From NCBI RefSeq assembly GCF_020866905.1, contig NZ_JAIVCC010000005.1:422088-486087 (forward strand): a stretch of 64,000 bases of DNA. The letters are read 5' to 3'. The notes below the pieces were generated by a model. It was given only the letters and a program-made list of their open reading frames with translations, was not told the origin of the DNA and searched no databases. This document shows positions 17,901 to 26,824 of this stretch, one piece after another. The number at the start of each line of letters is the position of its first letter. Positions within the stretch are counted from its first letter, which is position 1. Origin of the DNA: Salinimicrobium sediminilitoris. Its GTDB lineage: Bacteria > Bacteroidota > Bacteroidia > Flavobacteriales > Flavobacteriaceae. A program made the translations under genes and the position numbers.

Positions 17901-18576
17901 TCAGCATCGGGTGATGTACAGCAACTATTTTAACCTTCCCAAAATTATCTTTTAAGGCATCTTTTACTTCTATGAAAAATCTCTCTTTGGTTCTAATGTC
18001 GCAATCCACATTAAAATCACTACTGCTGTCCCAGTCTTCCAGGTACCATTGAGAATCTACAGTAATGAGGGCAATCTCTTCGTTAATTTCAACGTCTTCA
18101 ACAGGACAACCATCATCTGGTATAAACTCGCGGTCGCTGTTTTCCTGTAAAAAACTTTCCAGGTCGTCCAGACTTTGAGGGGCAGATTCGTTCCATTCGT
18201 TTACTCCTGGTACAAAAATGATGTTTCCATTAAAGTTTTTGAGAGGTTGTAAAAGTTGCTTTCTAAGAAATTCCTGTGCCTGTTGCCTTTTTTGATCTCC
18301 CTCGGGATATCCCATTTCTTTTGTTATATTTCCCAAAAGTAGAAGGGAAGCGCAGGAATCATTCCTGGACGCTTCTGAAATTTTTTCCAGAAGAGCAGGA
18401 GTGGCCATGTCTGCACCCGGTCCTGTGTTTGAAAGAATATAAAAGGAACGGGAAATAGCTAAAGAGTCGTCTTTTTGTTCTTGTGCCAGGGAAGAAACCG
18501 ACAACAAAAGGAAGAAAAAAAAGGGAATATAAATAGTTCTGAAAAATAGAATGGGGGATACCATGTTTGGGATCAT
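14977..18576 (-). CDS. Outer-membrane protein: degenerate phosphoesterase + kinase-like domain + Omp85 barrel
   Basis: The 1199-residue protein has a signal peptide (about 1-32). Residues about 40-300 align with calcineurin-like phosphoesterases, but the metal-site motifs are altered: LGN (81-83) for GD, GVNEW (124-128) for GN[HD], HHP kept at 221-223, and GNDRN (271-275) for GHxH. Residues about 480-700 contain a kinase-like active-site pattern, 'GDWDRHQDNW' (580-589) then 'PRDRDQ' (606-611), resembling the catalytic and metal loops of HipA/Fam20/CotH-type atypical kinases. The last about 340 residues are a beta barrel with the Omp85/surface-antigen motif 'GNRSLRGYR' near 1096. Related proteins are usually annotated 'metallophosphoesterase'. 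The function is unknown. Two exact AAAATGNCATTTT palindromes lie inside it. Confidence 0.8.
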   Translation of the reverse strand: MIPNMVSPILFFRTIYIPFFFFLLLSVSSLAQEQKDDSLAISRSFYILSNTGPGADMATPALLEKISEASRNDSCASLLLLGNITKEMGYPEGDQKRQQAQEFLRKQLLQPLKNFNGNIIFVPGVNEWNESAPQSLDDLESFLQENSDREFIPDDGCPVEDVEINEEIALITVDSQWYLEDWDSSSDFNVDCDIRTKERFFIEVKDALKDNFGKVKIVAVHHPMLSSSTSGFLNNVFPFSRQNFDNPLYRELRKRLETLASQFDDVIFVSGNDRNLQYLTNDRNPQIISATAAKTESAKAKEDSHFASQEPGYAKLTIFKNGNSEVKFFKVEESAEELLFSTTIPRERNTKIDLEGEQWKELEDTFSASIYTSEETSKSGVYRFLWGDHYREVYNTRIEVPVLLLDTIHGGLTPLKEGGGQQSRSIRFINEDENEYTLRALRKSPSQYIQADLLPTSYVGDRINNTLPERLVKDYFTTSHPYAKFALDNFAEALDLPHIKPDIYYVPRQPALDIHNDEYGDELYELQAHAGSENKSFAQFEKPQEILSSFDLLEELRENPQASVAESEYIKARLFDMLIGDWDRHQDNWRWAEYEENGEKLYVPIPRDRDQSFSKYDGPLIRLIKLAVPNLRKMQTFDEDIDSVEWFNWSGYPLDLQILFKSNWEQWEEQVELIQNTISDEQIEAAFAELPAAAQDQSIEEIKQKLKGRRGNLMDIAREYYEHMHEFTVITGTDEDENFKITRKEDGNTEIVQISEGEEIFRKTYNSEETEDIWIYGMAGEDTFSVTGSGDDLVRIRTLGGPGKDVYDFQNKRKVKLYDFKSSESEILQPGSRKLLVDSYEINNFYYKKFKYSTFKAMPYVNFETDAGFTLGAEAVWTKYGLVNNPFQTQHELLANYYFATNGFSLRYDGEFAHLFNNWNFGITARYNSPNYTLNYFGSGSESQYYSNEVDKDFNRIRIEKWHFSPSLIWRNDAGSVFDFRTMIESIKVKYEQDIYLGQLLSPENDIFDRQLYAGAEANYRFYSKNNAAYPSLGSNVRVTTGYKKSIDGTGNEFAYLEPSVSFNYPLIPSGYAVIASKLGGEVIFGDDYEIYHAATIGGNRSLRGYRNHRFNGKQAFYHSTDLRTALGIWENSFVPFVYGVTAGFDYGRVWTPGEDSEQWHNNYGGSFWVSAGLALTGNIGLYHGGDGNRISVMLNFKY
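15554..15566. repeat. AAAATGNCATTTT palindrome inside the Omp85-fusion gene
   Basis: The copy is AAAATGTCATTTT. On the coding strand it is read as E-N-D-I-F. Confidence 0.8.
15683..15699. repeat. AAAATGNCATTTT palindrome, 17-bp extended copy in the Omp85-fusion gene
   Basis: GAAAAATGCCATTTTTC is a perfect palindrome. It is read as E-K-W-H-F-S, a different frame from the copy 130 bp away. Confidence 0.8.
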
Positions 18577-18993
18577 AAGGAACTTTCAGTTTATGTTTTT
18601 CTTTTATAAAATCTAATGCCAGACAAATGTTCCAATTTCAGAAAAAAAGCTTCCATTCTACTGGTATTTAACCCGTTTATAACAATAAAAACAGAAATTC
18701 CTAAAGAAAATCCTAACCTGCAGGGGTTAAAAGATTAAATCAAGGATTCTCTTTTGAATTTTTGTGGATTGAATATTTCGGAAATTATAATTGTGGAACA
18801 GGTTTTCAACGTTTTCACAGTGAAAAAAAAGGTTGGTTTCGGTTTACTTAAGAAAAAATCACTAATAGAGCTTTTGGGAAAAATGCCGGGTAAAGTCTAG
18901 GAGGATATTATCAGAAAATTTAAATGCTTTCTTTAAAAATTTCCTTAAATATAAATTGCTGGTATATTTGTTTGAAATGAACTCAGACTTCTT
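18577..18993. other. 417-bp divergent intergenic region
   Basis: This separates the Omp85-fusion gene (-) from the PUL regulator gene (+). It is AT-rich and holds no credible ORF. The interrupted palindrome TAACC-TGCAGG-GGTTA lies near 18714-18729, and a -7-like box lies at 18963-18970. Nothing else could be recognised. Confidence 0.6.
18963..18970 (+). promoter_or_regulatory. Putative -7 box of the PUL regulator gene
   Basis: TATATTTG matches TAnnTTTG, 24 nt before the GTG start, so the leader would be short. Confidence 0.4.
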
Positions 18994-21762
18994 GTGTTGA
19001 AGAAAATATTCTTTGTTTTCCTGTTTTTTAGCCTGGCAATAAACGCTCAGGAACTACCTCCTGTCACTAATTTTTCTCCCAGCGAATACGGGGCTGGCAA
19101 CCAGAACTGGATGATCTCGCAGGGTCCAGATAAAATGATTTACGTTGCTAATAATTCCGGACTGCTTCAATTTGATGGGGAGCATTGGAATCTCTATGAG
19201 GTTCCCGGTAAAACCGCAGTACGTTCGGTAATGGTATCAGGTGAAAATATTTACACCGGGGCCTATATGGAATTTGGATATTGGCGCACAGGGAAAGATG
19301 GAATACTACAGTATACATCTCTAAAAGATTCAGTCTCAGAAGGACTCATTGACGGAGAGCAATTTTGGGATATTAAAGAGGTTGATGATCATGTTATTTT
19401 TCAAAGTCATCAAAGACTTTACAGCTTTAACAAGATATCCGGTAAGGTGACAACTATAGTTACCGAAAAAAATATATCAAACCTTTTCGGGGTTTGGGAT
19501 AAAATATACTATCAGGTTGCAGATAAAGGTCTGTTCGTGATCGAGCAGGGAATAGGGAAAACATTTATTTCAAATGTAAAAATTGAGAACAAGCCTATTG
19601 TAGGATTATTTCCTTACTCATCTGACAAGATGCTGGCAGTGACCCGGGATGACGGAATATTTATTATTACCGGGAACCAATGGGAAGCTTTACCAATAGA
19701 AAATTATCCCATGTCTGTAAGTTTCTTTTCGGCGATCTACTTAAAAGATGGAAGCCTGGCGTTGGGAAGTATAGGGGGAGGCTTATACTTGCTCAAAATG
19801 GAGGGTGGGGTGGAGTATCATTTGTCGCAGCCTACGCTCCTCAATAACACGCTACTGGCAGTGGCGGAAGATTCTGAAGGGAATATTTGGGGAGGACTGG
19901 ATAATGGGATTGCGATAATTAATAAAGAAAGTGCTTTTCGCATTTTCGTGGATTTCTTCGGAAAGATTGGGACGGTTTACTGCAGCTTGGTGGTGGACGA
20001 TCTTATGTATTTAGGTACCAACCAGGGGTTATACTATAAAACAGTAGACTCCGATGAACCATATCGGTTGGTGTCCGGTACAACAGGACAGGTTTGGAGT
20101 CTTAATTATCTGGAAGGAAATCTTTATGCAGGACATGACAGGGGCACCTTTAAGATAGAAAAAAAGGATGCTGTGCTAATCTGGGATGGACTTGGGACAT
20201 GGACCATGGAGGAAATAGGAGATGGAATTTTACAGGGGCATTATAATGGTCTTAGCTATCTACCTTCACATTCAAAAGACTCTACTGCCAAGTACATTAA
20301 AAATTTTGATTTTTCTGTACAGCATATGATTGTTGAGAGTGATTCTGTGGTATGGATGAGCCACTTTCACAGAGGAATTTTCCGGATCAAACTTGATGAA
20401 AATTTTTCCAGAGTAAAAGAAATTCGGAATTATGAGATCAGTGAGAATTCTGGGCTTGTTCCGCAGATCTTTCAATTTGAAGATGAAATATATTATGCTA
20501 CTGAAAAAGAAGTTTTTCTATATGATAAGAATTTAAACAAATTTACCAGGGACAATGATCTAAACAGATTGACCGGGAAAGACAATAGGATTAGTGGTGC
20601 TTCGGTAGTTCTTGAAGATGGTAGCTGGTGGACTTTTGGTGTAGATAACCTTTACTATGTTAAAAGAGATCCTTTTGAGCAAAAATTAATAGCAAGAGAA
20701 GTTGCATTGCCTCTAGATGATCGAAACATCGGGAAAGGATTCGAAAATATTTCATTAATTGGAGAGAATCGTTATCTGGTTGGTTCTAATGGTGGATATA
20801 TCGAATTTTCTTTACCCCTTGAAAAAGAAGTACTTTCTGGCTCCGTAGTGATAAACAATGTGCGCACATCTTCAAAGAGGGAGGACATCAGTTATCAATC
20901 ATTGAATGAACCAGATCTAAGGCTCGAGAGCCAAGATAACAATATTCTCTTTAAATACAGTATTCCAAATTATCAAAAACTTGCGAAAACAGAATATAGT
21001 TATAGACTTGAGGGCTATTCCTCTAATTGGTCCAGATGGGAGCAGACAAGTACCGCAAATTTTGAGAATCTTTCAGCTGGAGACTACACATTTCAGGTAA
21101 AAGGAAGAATTAATGGCAGGGAAACTGCTGTTGAAGAGTATTATTTTTCGATTTCAAGACCTTGGTACAACAGTAATTTGGCTTTGGTTAGTTATCTTAT
21201 ACTGTTTGTCCTGGGGCTTACATTAGTTCACTATTCATATAAAAGGCGCCACAAAAAGATCCTGGAAGAGCGGGAAAAGAATCTTAAAATGAAAAACCTT
21301 GAAGCAGAACAGAAGATCATAAAACTTCAAAAGGAACACCTTGAAAAAGACATGACAGAAAAGAATGGGCAGTTGGCAGCTTCCACAATGTCGCTGGTGC
21401 GGAAAAACGAATTTCTCTCCAATCTTAAACAAGAGCTTAAGGGAGCGGAAAGTTCCAAGGTTAAAAATGTTATCAAAACAATAGATAATGAATTGAGAGA
21501 AGAAGACAACTGGAAGATGTTTAAAGAGGCTTTCAAAAATGCCGACAAAGAATTTTTTGATAAAATTAAAACCAAACATCCCGGACTCACTTCCAATGAT
21601 CTTCGTCTCTGCGCCTATCTTAGGTTAAATCTTTCTTCTAAAGAAATTGCTCCCCTAATAAATATCTCCGTGAAAAGCGTCGAAATAAAGCGATATCGAT
21701 TGAGAAAGAAACTTGATTTACCTCGGGAAACCAATTTGACAGATTATATCATGAATTTGTAG
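18994..21762 (+). CDS. Membrane-spanning propeller/Y_Y_Y sensor with LuxR-type HTH (PUL regulator)
   Basis: The start is GTG at 18994 (TTG three bases later is the alternative), which gives a signal peptide directly. The 922-residue protein has periplasmic two-component-regulator-type propeller repeats (about 30-600; 'DSEGNIWGGLDNGIAIIN' is a typical blade), a Y_Y_Y domain (about 640-715; 'EYSYRLEGYSSNWSRWEQ'), one membrane helix (about 732-752), a charged coiled coil (about 755-830) and a C-terminal LuxR-like helix-turn-helix (about 860-922; 'NLSSKEIAPLINISVKSVEIKRYRLRKKL'). There is no kinase or receiver domain, so it is a one-step membrane-bound regulator, unlike hybrid two-component systems. 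Its place before susC suggests it senses beta-glucan oligosaccharides and controls the PUL. Confidence 0.88.
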   Translation: MLKKIFFVFLFFSLAINAQELPPVTNFSPSEYGAGNQNWMISQGPDKMIYVANNSGLLQFDGEHWNLYEVPGKTAVRSVMVSGENIYTGAYMEFGYWRTGKDGILQYTSLKDSVSEGLIDGEQFWDIKEVDDHVIFQSHQRLYSFNKISGKVTTIVTEKNISNLFGVWDKIYYQVADKGLFVIEQGIGKTFISNVKIENKPIVGLFPYSSDKMLAVTRDDGIFIITGNQWEALPIENYPMSVSFFSAIYLKDGSLALGSIGGGLYLLKMEGGVEYHLSQPTLLNNTLLAVAEDSEGNIWGGLDNGIAIINKESAFRIFVDFFGKIGTVYCSLVVDDLMYLGTNQGLYYKTVDSDEPYRLVSGTTGQVWSLNYLEGNLYAGHDRGTFKIEKKDAVLIWDGLGTWTMEEIGDGILQGHYNGLSYLPSHSKDSTAKYIKNFDFSVQHMIVESDSVVWMSHFHRGIFRIKLDENFSRVKEIRNYEISENSGLVPQIFQFEDEIYYATEKEVFLYDKNLNKFTRDNDLNRLTGKDNRISGASVVLEDGSWWTFGVDNLYYVKRDPFEQKLIAREVALPLDDRNIGKGFENISLIGENRYLVGSNGGYIEFSLPLEKEVLSGSVVINNVRTSSKREDISYQSLNEPDLRLESQDNNILFKYSIPNYQKLAKTEYSYRLEGYSSNWSRWEQTSTANFENLSAGDYTFQVKGRINGRETAVEEYYFSISRPWYNSNLALVSYLILFVLGLTLVHYSYKRRHKKILEEREKNLKMKNLEAEQKIIKLQKEHLEKDMTEKNGQLAASTMSLVRKNEFLSNLKQELKGAESSKVKNVIKTIDNELREEDNWKMFKEAFKNADKEFFDKIKTKHPGLTSNDLRLCAYLRLNLSSKEIAPLINISVKSVEIKRYRLRKKLDLPRETNLTDYIMNL

Positions 21763-22112
21763 CCTATACAAGGAGGTAGGTTACCTATACAACACCTCTA
21801 CATGTTCTTTATTTAATACCAATTCATCTTTTTTTTAGAGCGCCGAACTATTTATGTTTTCCTGTTTACGTCCCTTTATTTGCGGGTTCATTGTAATCTA
21901 TACAAGGAACTTTGCTTATGTAGGTTTTTTGTAAAGGTGATTTTTATATTGTCTGTTACATTACTTAATATATTGGTAACATAATTTTAACAACGTATGG
22001 AATGGCTGAAATGCATTTTCGACAATCGAAATCGATTTCGATTTTTCAAAGTGCACTACGGCAAAAAGTAAATTTTAAAATTAAATGCACCAACAACTAA
22101 ATTCAACAGTCA
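21763..22112 (+). promoter_or_regulatory. 350-bp regulatory region upstream of susC
   Basis: This is a non-coding, AT-rich region between the regulator stop and susC. It contains TGTTACATTACTTAATATAT-type AT-rich sequence near 21953 and a perfect 20-bp palindrome at 22024-22043. It probably carries the main PUL promoter, but no convincing -7/-33 pair was found. Confidence 0.6.
22024..22043. promoter_or_regulatory. 20-bp perfect palindrome, candidate PUL operator
   Basis: The half-sites AATCGAAATC and GATTTCGATT are exact reverse complements with no spacer. The site is 70 bp upstream of the susC ATG and 261 bp after the regulator gene. It fits binding by a dimeric HTH protein such as the upstream regulator (inference). 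Confidence 0.6.
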
Positions 22113-25100
22113 ATGAAAATTAAGAATTATTTAGTGATGTTATTTTTGTTCGTTCTGGGTTCAGCGATGGCTCAAACGCAAGAAGTAGCAGGTACCGTAG
22201 TAGATGACAAAGGTTTGCCTTTACCGGGTGCCAATGTTATAATCAAAGGTACTACAACAGGAACCCTTACAGATTTCGATGGAAGATTTGCAATTACCGC
22301 CTCTCCGTTGGATGTACTCGTTTTCTCCTATGTAGGTTTTGAAACTATCGAAACTGTGGTAGGAGACAAACAAGATTTAAAGATTACTCTTACGCCCAGT
22401 GCTGCTGCTCTAGATGAAGTTGTGGTAGTAGGTTATGGTACTCAGAAAAGAAGTGTGGTAACAGGAGCAATTTCTAGCGTGAATGCTTCAGATTTAGAAA
22501 CGCTACCAATTAATAATGTTGGAGACGCCCTACAGGGTCGTACTTCCGGTTTGACAGTAGCCTCTTCGAGTGGACAGCCTGGATCTGGTTCAACCATTAG
22601 GGTTCGAGGAATTACCACCCTAAATAACAATAATCCTCTTTGGATTGTCGACGGGGTTGTTGTGGACAACGGTGGTATTGGTTATTTAAATCAATCTGAC
22701 ATTGCGTCTATTGAAGTTTTAAAAGATGCTGCTTCCCAGGCTATATATGGAGCAAGGGCTGCGAGTGGGGTGATCCTAATTACTACCAAATCTGGAAAAG
22801 AAGGTAGAATAAAGGTGAACTATAACACTTATTTTGGAGTCTCTGAACCTGATTCGAGAGTTGACCTGGTAAATGCTACCCAATATGCCGGTTTGAGAAA
22901 TGAAGCCAGCGTAAATGATGGTGGCCCTATTCTTTTCCCCGACCTAAGTATCTACGGTGAAGGAACAGATTGGCAGGATGCAATTTTTAATGACTCTGCT
23001 ATACGCCAAAACCATGAACTTAGTATAAGTGGGGGTAATGAAACTTCTACATTTTATCTTTCTTTTGGCTATTTAGACGAAGAAGGTATCGTAGCAACAG
23101 ATATTTCAAATTTCGAAAGGACTAACCTTCGAATCAATTCTACTCATAAGATCACTCCGTGGTTAACCTTTGGTGAAAATGTTGGTTTTTCGAGAGAAAA
23201 AAGTATTGGTTTAGGAAATACTAATAGTGAGTATGGAGGTCCTTTAAGTTCTGCTCTAAACCTTGATCCTCTTACCCCACTTGTTGTTACAGATCCAGTG
23301 AGATTAGGCCAATATCCATACAACCAGGATCTTCCCCTTATGAGAGACGCAAACGGAAATCCTTACGGAATTTCAGACTATGTGGGACAGGAAATGGTAA
23401 ATCCGCTTGCATATATACAAACACGTTTAGGAAATTATGGGTTTGGTGACAATATTGTGGGAAATGCCTTCGTAGAAGCTGAACCAGTTGAAGGTCTTGT
23501 GTTTAGGTCAAACATAGGTGCAAAATATTCCTATTGGGGAGGTGAGGGTTTTACTCCAGTAAGTTTTTTAAATACTTCGACAAGTACTGCAGAAACATCT
23601 TTTTCCCGTAGTTATAATGATAAGCTTGATTACAACGTTGAAAACACAGTTTCCTACTCCGATGTGATTGGAGAGCATAACTTTACAGTCCTTTTAGGAC
23701 AGGGTGCATATAAAGAAAATGAAGCCAAAGGAACTTCAGTTACCAAATTTGGTATTCCCGTTGATAATTTTGACGATGCCTCTTTAAACTTTAATGTTCC
23801 AGAAGAAGATATTAGTGCCGGAGGATATGAAAATGTACCCCATAAGGTTTCTTCACTTTTTGCAAGGGTTAATTACAATTATGCAGAAAGATATCTTTTT
23901 AGCGGAGTCGTAAGGCGAGATGGTTCCTCTCGTTTTGGTGCAAATAATAAGTATGGGGTTTTTCCTTCCGCTTCCGTAGGATGGGTGGCTTCAAGAGAAG
24001 ATTTTTGGGGACCTGATAATCCGGTGAATTTCTTCAAGTTAAGAGGTAGTTATGGTATAGTAGGTAATGACAACGTGGGTGACCTTACATTCCTTTCTAC
24101 AATTGGTTCTGGAAGAAATTATGCGTTTGGTGATCAAACTACCCGTTACGATGTGGGATACAGCCCTAACGCTCCTGCTAACCCAGATCTTAAATGGGAA
24201 GAGACCAGTCAGTTGAACATTGGGTTTGAATCAAGATTCTTTAAAGGCTTTTCTTTGGAGGTAGATTGGTATAAAAAAATCACCACTGACATTTTACTTT
24301 ATCCTAGAGTTGCAGCTTATGCAGGAGTTATTGGCAACCCGGCAAGCAACGTGGGTGATATGGAAAACACCGGGGTAGAGATAAATCTTGGATACAAAAA
24401 ATATATGGATGATTTCGGTTTTTCCATAAACGGGAATGCTTCATTCTTAAAGAATGAGGTTACTTTCCTAGGTGAGGGAGTTGAGTTTCTTGATGGAGGG
24501 GTACCTTTCCAGGCCAGTACTTACCCTATTACCAGAACGGCCGTTGGACAGGCAGTAAATTCCTTCTTTGGTTTTAAAACTCTTGGGATTTTTCAAACCC
24601 CCGAGGAAGTAGATAATTATCGTAATGAAGGAGGAGGTTTGATTCAACCTAGCGCAGTACCCGGTGATTTTAAGTGGCAAGATTCCAATGGGGATGGAAC
24701 TATTACAGAGGAGGATAGGGTCTTTATTGGCGATCCAACTCCCGACTGGTCTTTTGGTATAACTTTAAATGCTTATTATAAGAATTTTGATATTACCATT
24801 TTTGGACAGGGAGCAGGTGGAAACCAAATTTACCAGGGACTTAGAAGGCTGGATATAGCAAATGCAAATTATCCTGCTAAGGCTTTACAAAGATGGACCG
24901 GTCCCGGAACGTCAAATAGTTATCCAAGAATGACAGATGCCGATCCTAACAACAACTATTCTAATCCATCAGATTTCTACCTGGAAGATGGAGATTATTT
25001 TAGAATCAAAACAGCTCAGTTAGGTTACTCCCTTCCTGAAAATACATTATCTTCAATAGGATTTGAGAAGGTAAGAGTGTATGTGATGAGTGAAAATCTT

Positions 25101-25220
25101 TTAACCCTTACAGATTATACGGGATATGATCCTGAAATTGGAGGCGGAGTACTTAGTATAGACAGGGGTATTTATCCTCAGGCCAGATCCTATATGCTTG
25201 GAGCATCTATTGGCTTTTAA
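22113..25220 (+). CDS. SusC-family TonB-dependent outer-membrane glycan importer
   Basis: The 1035-residue protein has a signal peptide ending near residue 21 (LGSAMAQ). A carboxypeptidase-regulatory-like domain follows ('VAGTVVDDKGLPLPGANVIIKGTTTGTLTDFDG' region). Next is the linker 'LDEVVVVGYGTQKRS', the plug domain ('LQGRTSGLTV', 'IRVRGITTLNNNNPLWIVDGV', 'EVLKDAASQAIYGARAASGVILITTK') and a long 22-strand-type barrel ending in aromatic 'GASIGF'. With SusD it should form the pedal-bin complex that pulls beta-glucan oligosaccharides through the outer membrane using TonB energy. susD starts 28 nt downstream. Confidence 0.96.
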   Translation: MKIKNYLVMLFLFVLGSAMAQTQEVAGTVVDDKGLPLPGANVIIKGTTTGTLTDFDGRFAITASPLDVLVFSYVGFETIETVVGDKQDLKITLTPSAAALDEVVVVGYGTQKRSVVTGAISSVNASDLETLPINNVGDALQGRTSGLTVASSSGQPGSGSTIRVRGITTLNNNNPLWIVDGVVVDNGGIGYLNQSDIASIEVLKDAASQAIYGARAASGVILITTKSGKEGRIKVNYNTYFGVSEPDSRVDLVNATQYAGLRNEASVNDGGPILFPDLSIYGEGTDWQDAIFNDSAIRQNHELSISGGNETSTFYLSFGYLDEEGIVATDISNFERTNLRINSTHKITPWLTFGENVGFSREKSIGLGNTNSEYGGPLSSALNLDPLTPLVVTDPVRLGQYPYNQDLPLMRDANGNPYGISDYVGQEMVNPLAYIQTRLGNYGFGDNIVGNAFVEAEPVEGLVFRSNIGAKYSYWGGEGFTPVSFLNTSTSTAETSFSRSYNDKLDYNVENTVSYSDVIGEHNFTVLLGQGAYKENEAKGTSVTKFGIPVDNFDDASLNFNVPEEDISAGGYENVPHKVSSLFARVNYNYAERYLFSGVVRRDGSSRFGANNKYGVFPSASVGWVASREDFWGPDNPVNFFKLRGSYGIVGNDNVGDLTFLSTIGSGRNYAFGDQTTRYDVGYSPNAPANPDLKWEETSQLNIGFESRFFKGFSLEVDWYKKITTDILLYPRVAAYAGVIGNPASNVGDMENTGVEINLGYKKYMDDFGFSINGNASFLKNEVTFLGEGVEFLDGGVPFQASTYPITRTAVGQAVNSFFGFKTLGIFQTPEEVDNYRNEGGGLIQPSAVPGDFKWQDSNGDGTITEEDRVFIGDPTPDWSFGITLNAYYKNFDITIFGQGAGGNQIYQGLRRLDIANANYPAKALQRWTGPGTSNSYPRMTDADPNNNYSNPSDFYLEDGDYFRIKTAQLGYSLPENTLSSIGFEKVRVYVMSENLLTLTDYTGYDPEIGGGVLSIDRGIYPQARSYMLGASIGF

Positions 25221-25248
25221 TTGAAAAAGAAAAATTAATTATAATATT

Positions 25249-26787
25249 ATGAGAACAAAAATTAAACTTACAGTACTTGCCTTTTTTTCAGCAGTCGTTT
25301 TGATTTCTTGTAGTGATGAATATCTGGAGGTGGAACCTCGTGGAACCAGTTTGGAAGCAAACTACTATAGAAATCAACAAGAGGCATATGCAGGTCTGGT
25401 TGCCGCATATGATCCTGTGGGATGGATAGGTGGAAATTATGTAGCAAAAGAATTTGCCTTAAATGTGGCTTCCGACGATTTTTATGCAGGAGGAGGAAAT
25501 TCACAAGATGTTCCAGCAATTCAAGCCTGGTCAAATTATACTGTTGATCCAGCTGTAGGACCTCAGGAGGAACTTTGGAGAAAAGGTTTTTCGGGTGTAT
25601 ACAGAGCCAACGTGTTGCTTTCTAAATTGCCAGATACTAATATGGATGAACAGTTGAAAGAAAGATATGTGGCCGAAATGAAATTTCTAAGGGCGTATTA
25701 CTATTTCGACTTGATTAGGTTATTCTACGAAGTTCCTTTATTTACCAAGCCATTAGGCGCTGATGAAATAAATAATGCTCAGCAAGTTGAAAGAGCAGCA
25801 GTTTATGCACAGATTGAACAGGATTTAATGGAAGCTATTCCTAATCTTCCTACCTCATTAGACCTTGCTACTGAAGCCGGAAGGGCGACTCAAGGTGCTG
25901 CTAAAGCATTACTTGGAAAAGTTTATTTGAATCAGGAAAAATTTGGTCAGGCAGCAGAACAATTTCAAGATGTTAATGGAACCCCGGGAGAAACCAGCCA
26001 GTACGGCTATCGTCTTCTGGATAACTTTGGGGACCTTTTTGAAAATGAAAATCAATTTAATTCCGAATCCATATTCGAGGTTGTTCACACTTCGGCTTCA
26101 AACTGGGGTGACTGGGGTTGCATTGGATGTACCGAGGGTAACTTCTTAAATCAAATGTCGGCACCTAGGGGATATTCCATAAATGAATCTGGACGTGGTG
26201 CTCCAGACTTTATTGCCGGATGGGGCTTTAATGTTCCAACGCAAAGATTGGTTGATGCCTTTATTGCTCAAGATGGTACCTACGACCAAAGGTATAAACA
26301 TACAATAAGTAACATAGACAGTCTCGCAGGTTTAGGAGTAGTTTCTTATGAAGAGAGTTACCAGGGTACTGGATATTTCTTAAAGAAATTCGCCGGTACG
26401 CAGGACGACAGGCATACAGGTGCCGGTAATTATGAAGGAAACTGGCCTCAGAACTTCTATGACATTAGATTGGCCGACACTTATCTATTAGAGGCAGAGG
26501 CCCTTGTAAGAGGAGGTGGTGATATGAATAGAGCGCAAGCTTTATTGAATGCAGTTAGGACAAGATCTGGAAACGCTCCTGTAACTGTGAATTTTGATAA
26601 TATTCTTCGGGAGAGACGTCTTGAATTGGCAGGAGAAGGACATCGCTGGTTTGACTTACAAAGAGCTGGCTTGGCCCCAACATATCTTGAATTTAAGGGA
26701 TATGTTAGAGAAAAGCACGATAAACTTCCTATCCCGCTGCTGGATCTTACCAATACTTTACTGGAGCAGGATCCTGCTTATCAATAG
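25249..26787 (+). CDS. SusD-family surface glycan-binding lipoprotein
   Basis: The 512-residue protein has the lipoprotein signal AVVLISCSDEY (lipidated Cys near 21). It shows SusD/RagB hallmarks: N-terminal 'EVEPRGTSLEANYYRN', TPR-type helices with 'RYVAEMKFLRAYYYFDLIRLFYEVPL', and C-terminal 'RLADTYLLEAEALVRGG' and 'RERRLELAGEGHRWFDLQRAGL'. It forms the lid over the SusC barrel and binds glycan at the cell surface. The gene is in the operon between susC and the SusE-position lipoprotein. Confidence 0.95.
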   Translation: MRTKIKLTVLAFFSAVVLISCSDEYLEVEPRGTSLEANYYRNQQEAYAGLVAAYDPVGWIGGNYVAKEFALNVASDDFYAGGGNSQDVPAIQAWSNYTVDPAVGPQEELWRKGFSGVYRANVLLSKLPDTNMDEQLKERYVAEMKFLRAYYYFDLIRLFYEVPLFTKPLGADEINNAQQVERAAVYAQIEQDLMEAIPNLPTSLDLATEAGRATQGAAKALLGKVYLNQEKFGQAAEQFQDVNGTPGETSQYGYRLLDNFGDLFENENQFNSESIFEVVHTSASNWGDWGCIGCTEGNFLNQMSAPRGYSINESGRGAPDFIAGWGFNVPTQRLVDAFIAQDGTYDQRYKHTISNIDSLAGLGVVSYEESYQGTGYFLKKFAGTQDDRHTGAGNYEGNWPQNFYDIRLADTYLLEAEALVRGGGDMNRAQALLNAVRTRSGNAPVTVNFDNILRERRLELAGEGHRWFDLQRAGLAPTYLEFKGYVREKHDKLPIPLLDLTNTLLEQDPAYQ

Positions 26788-26824
26788 ATAAAGATGATTT
26801 TATTAAGGTTATTAAACAGAAAAT

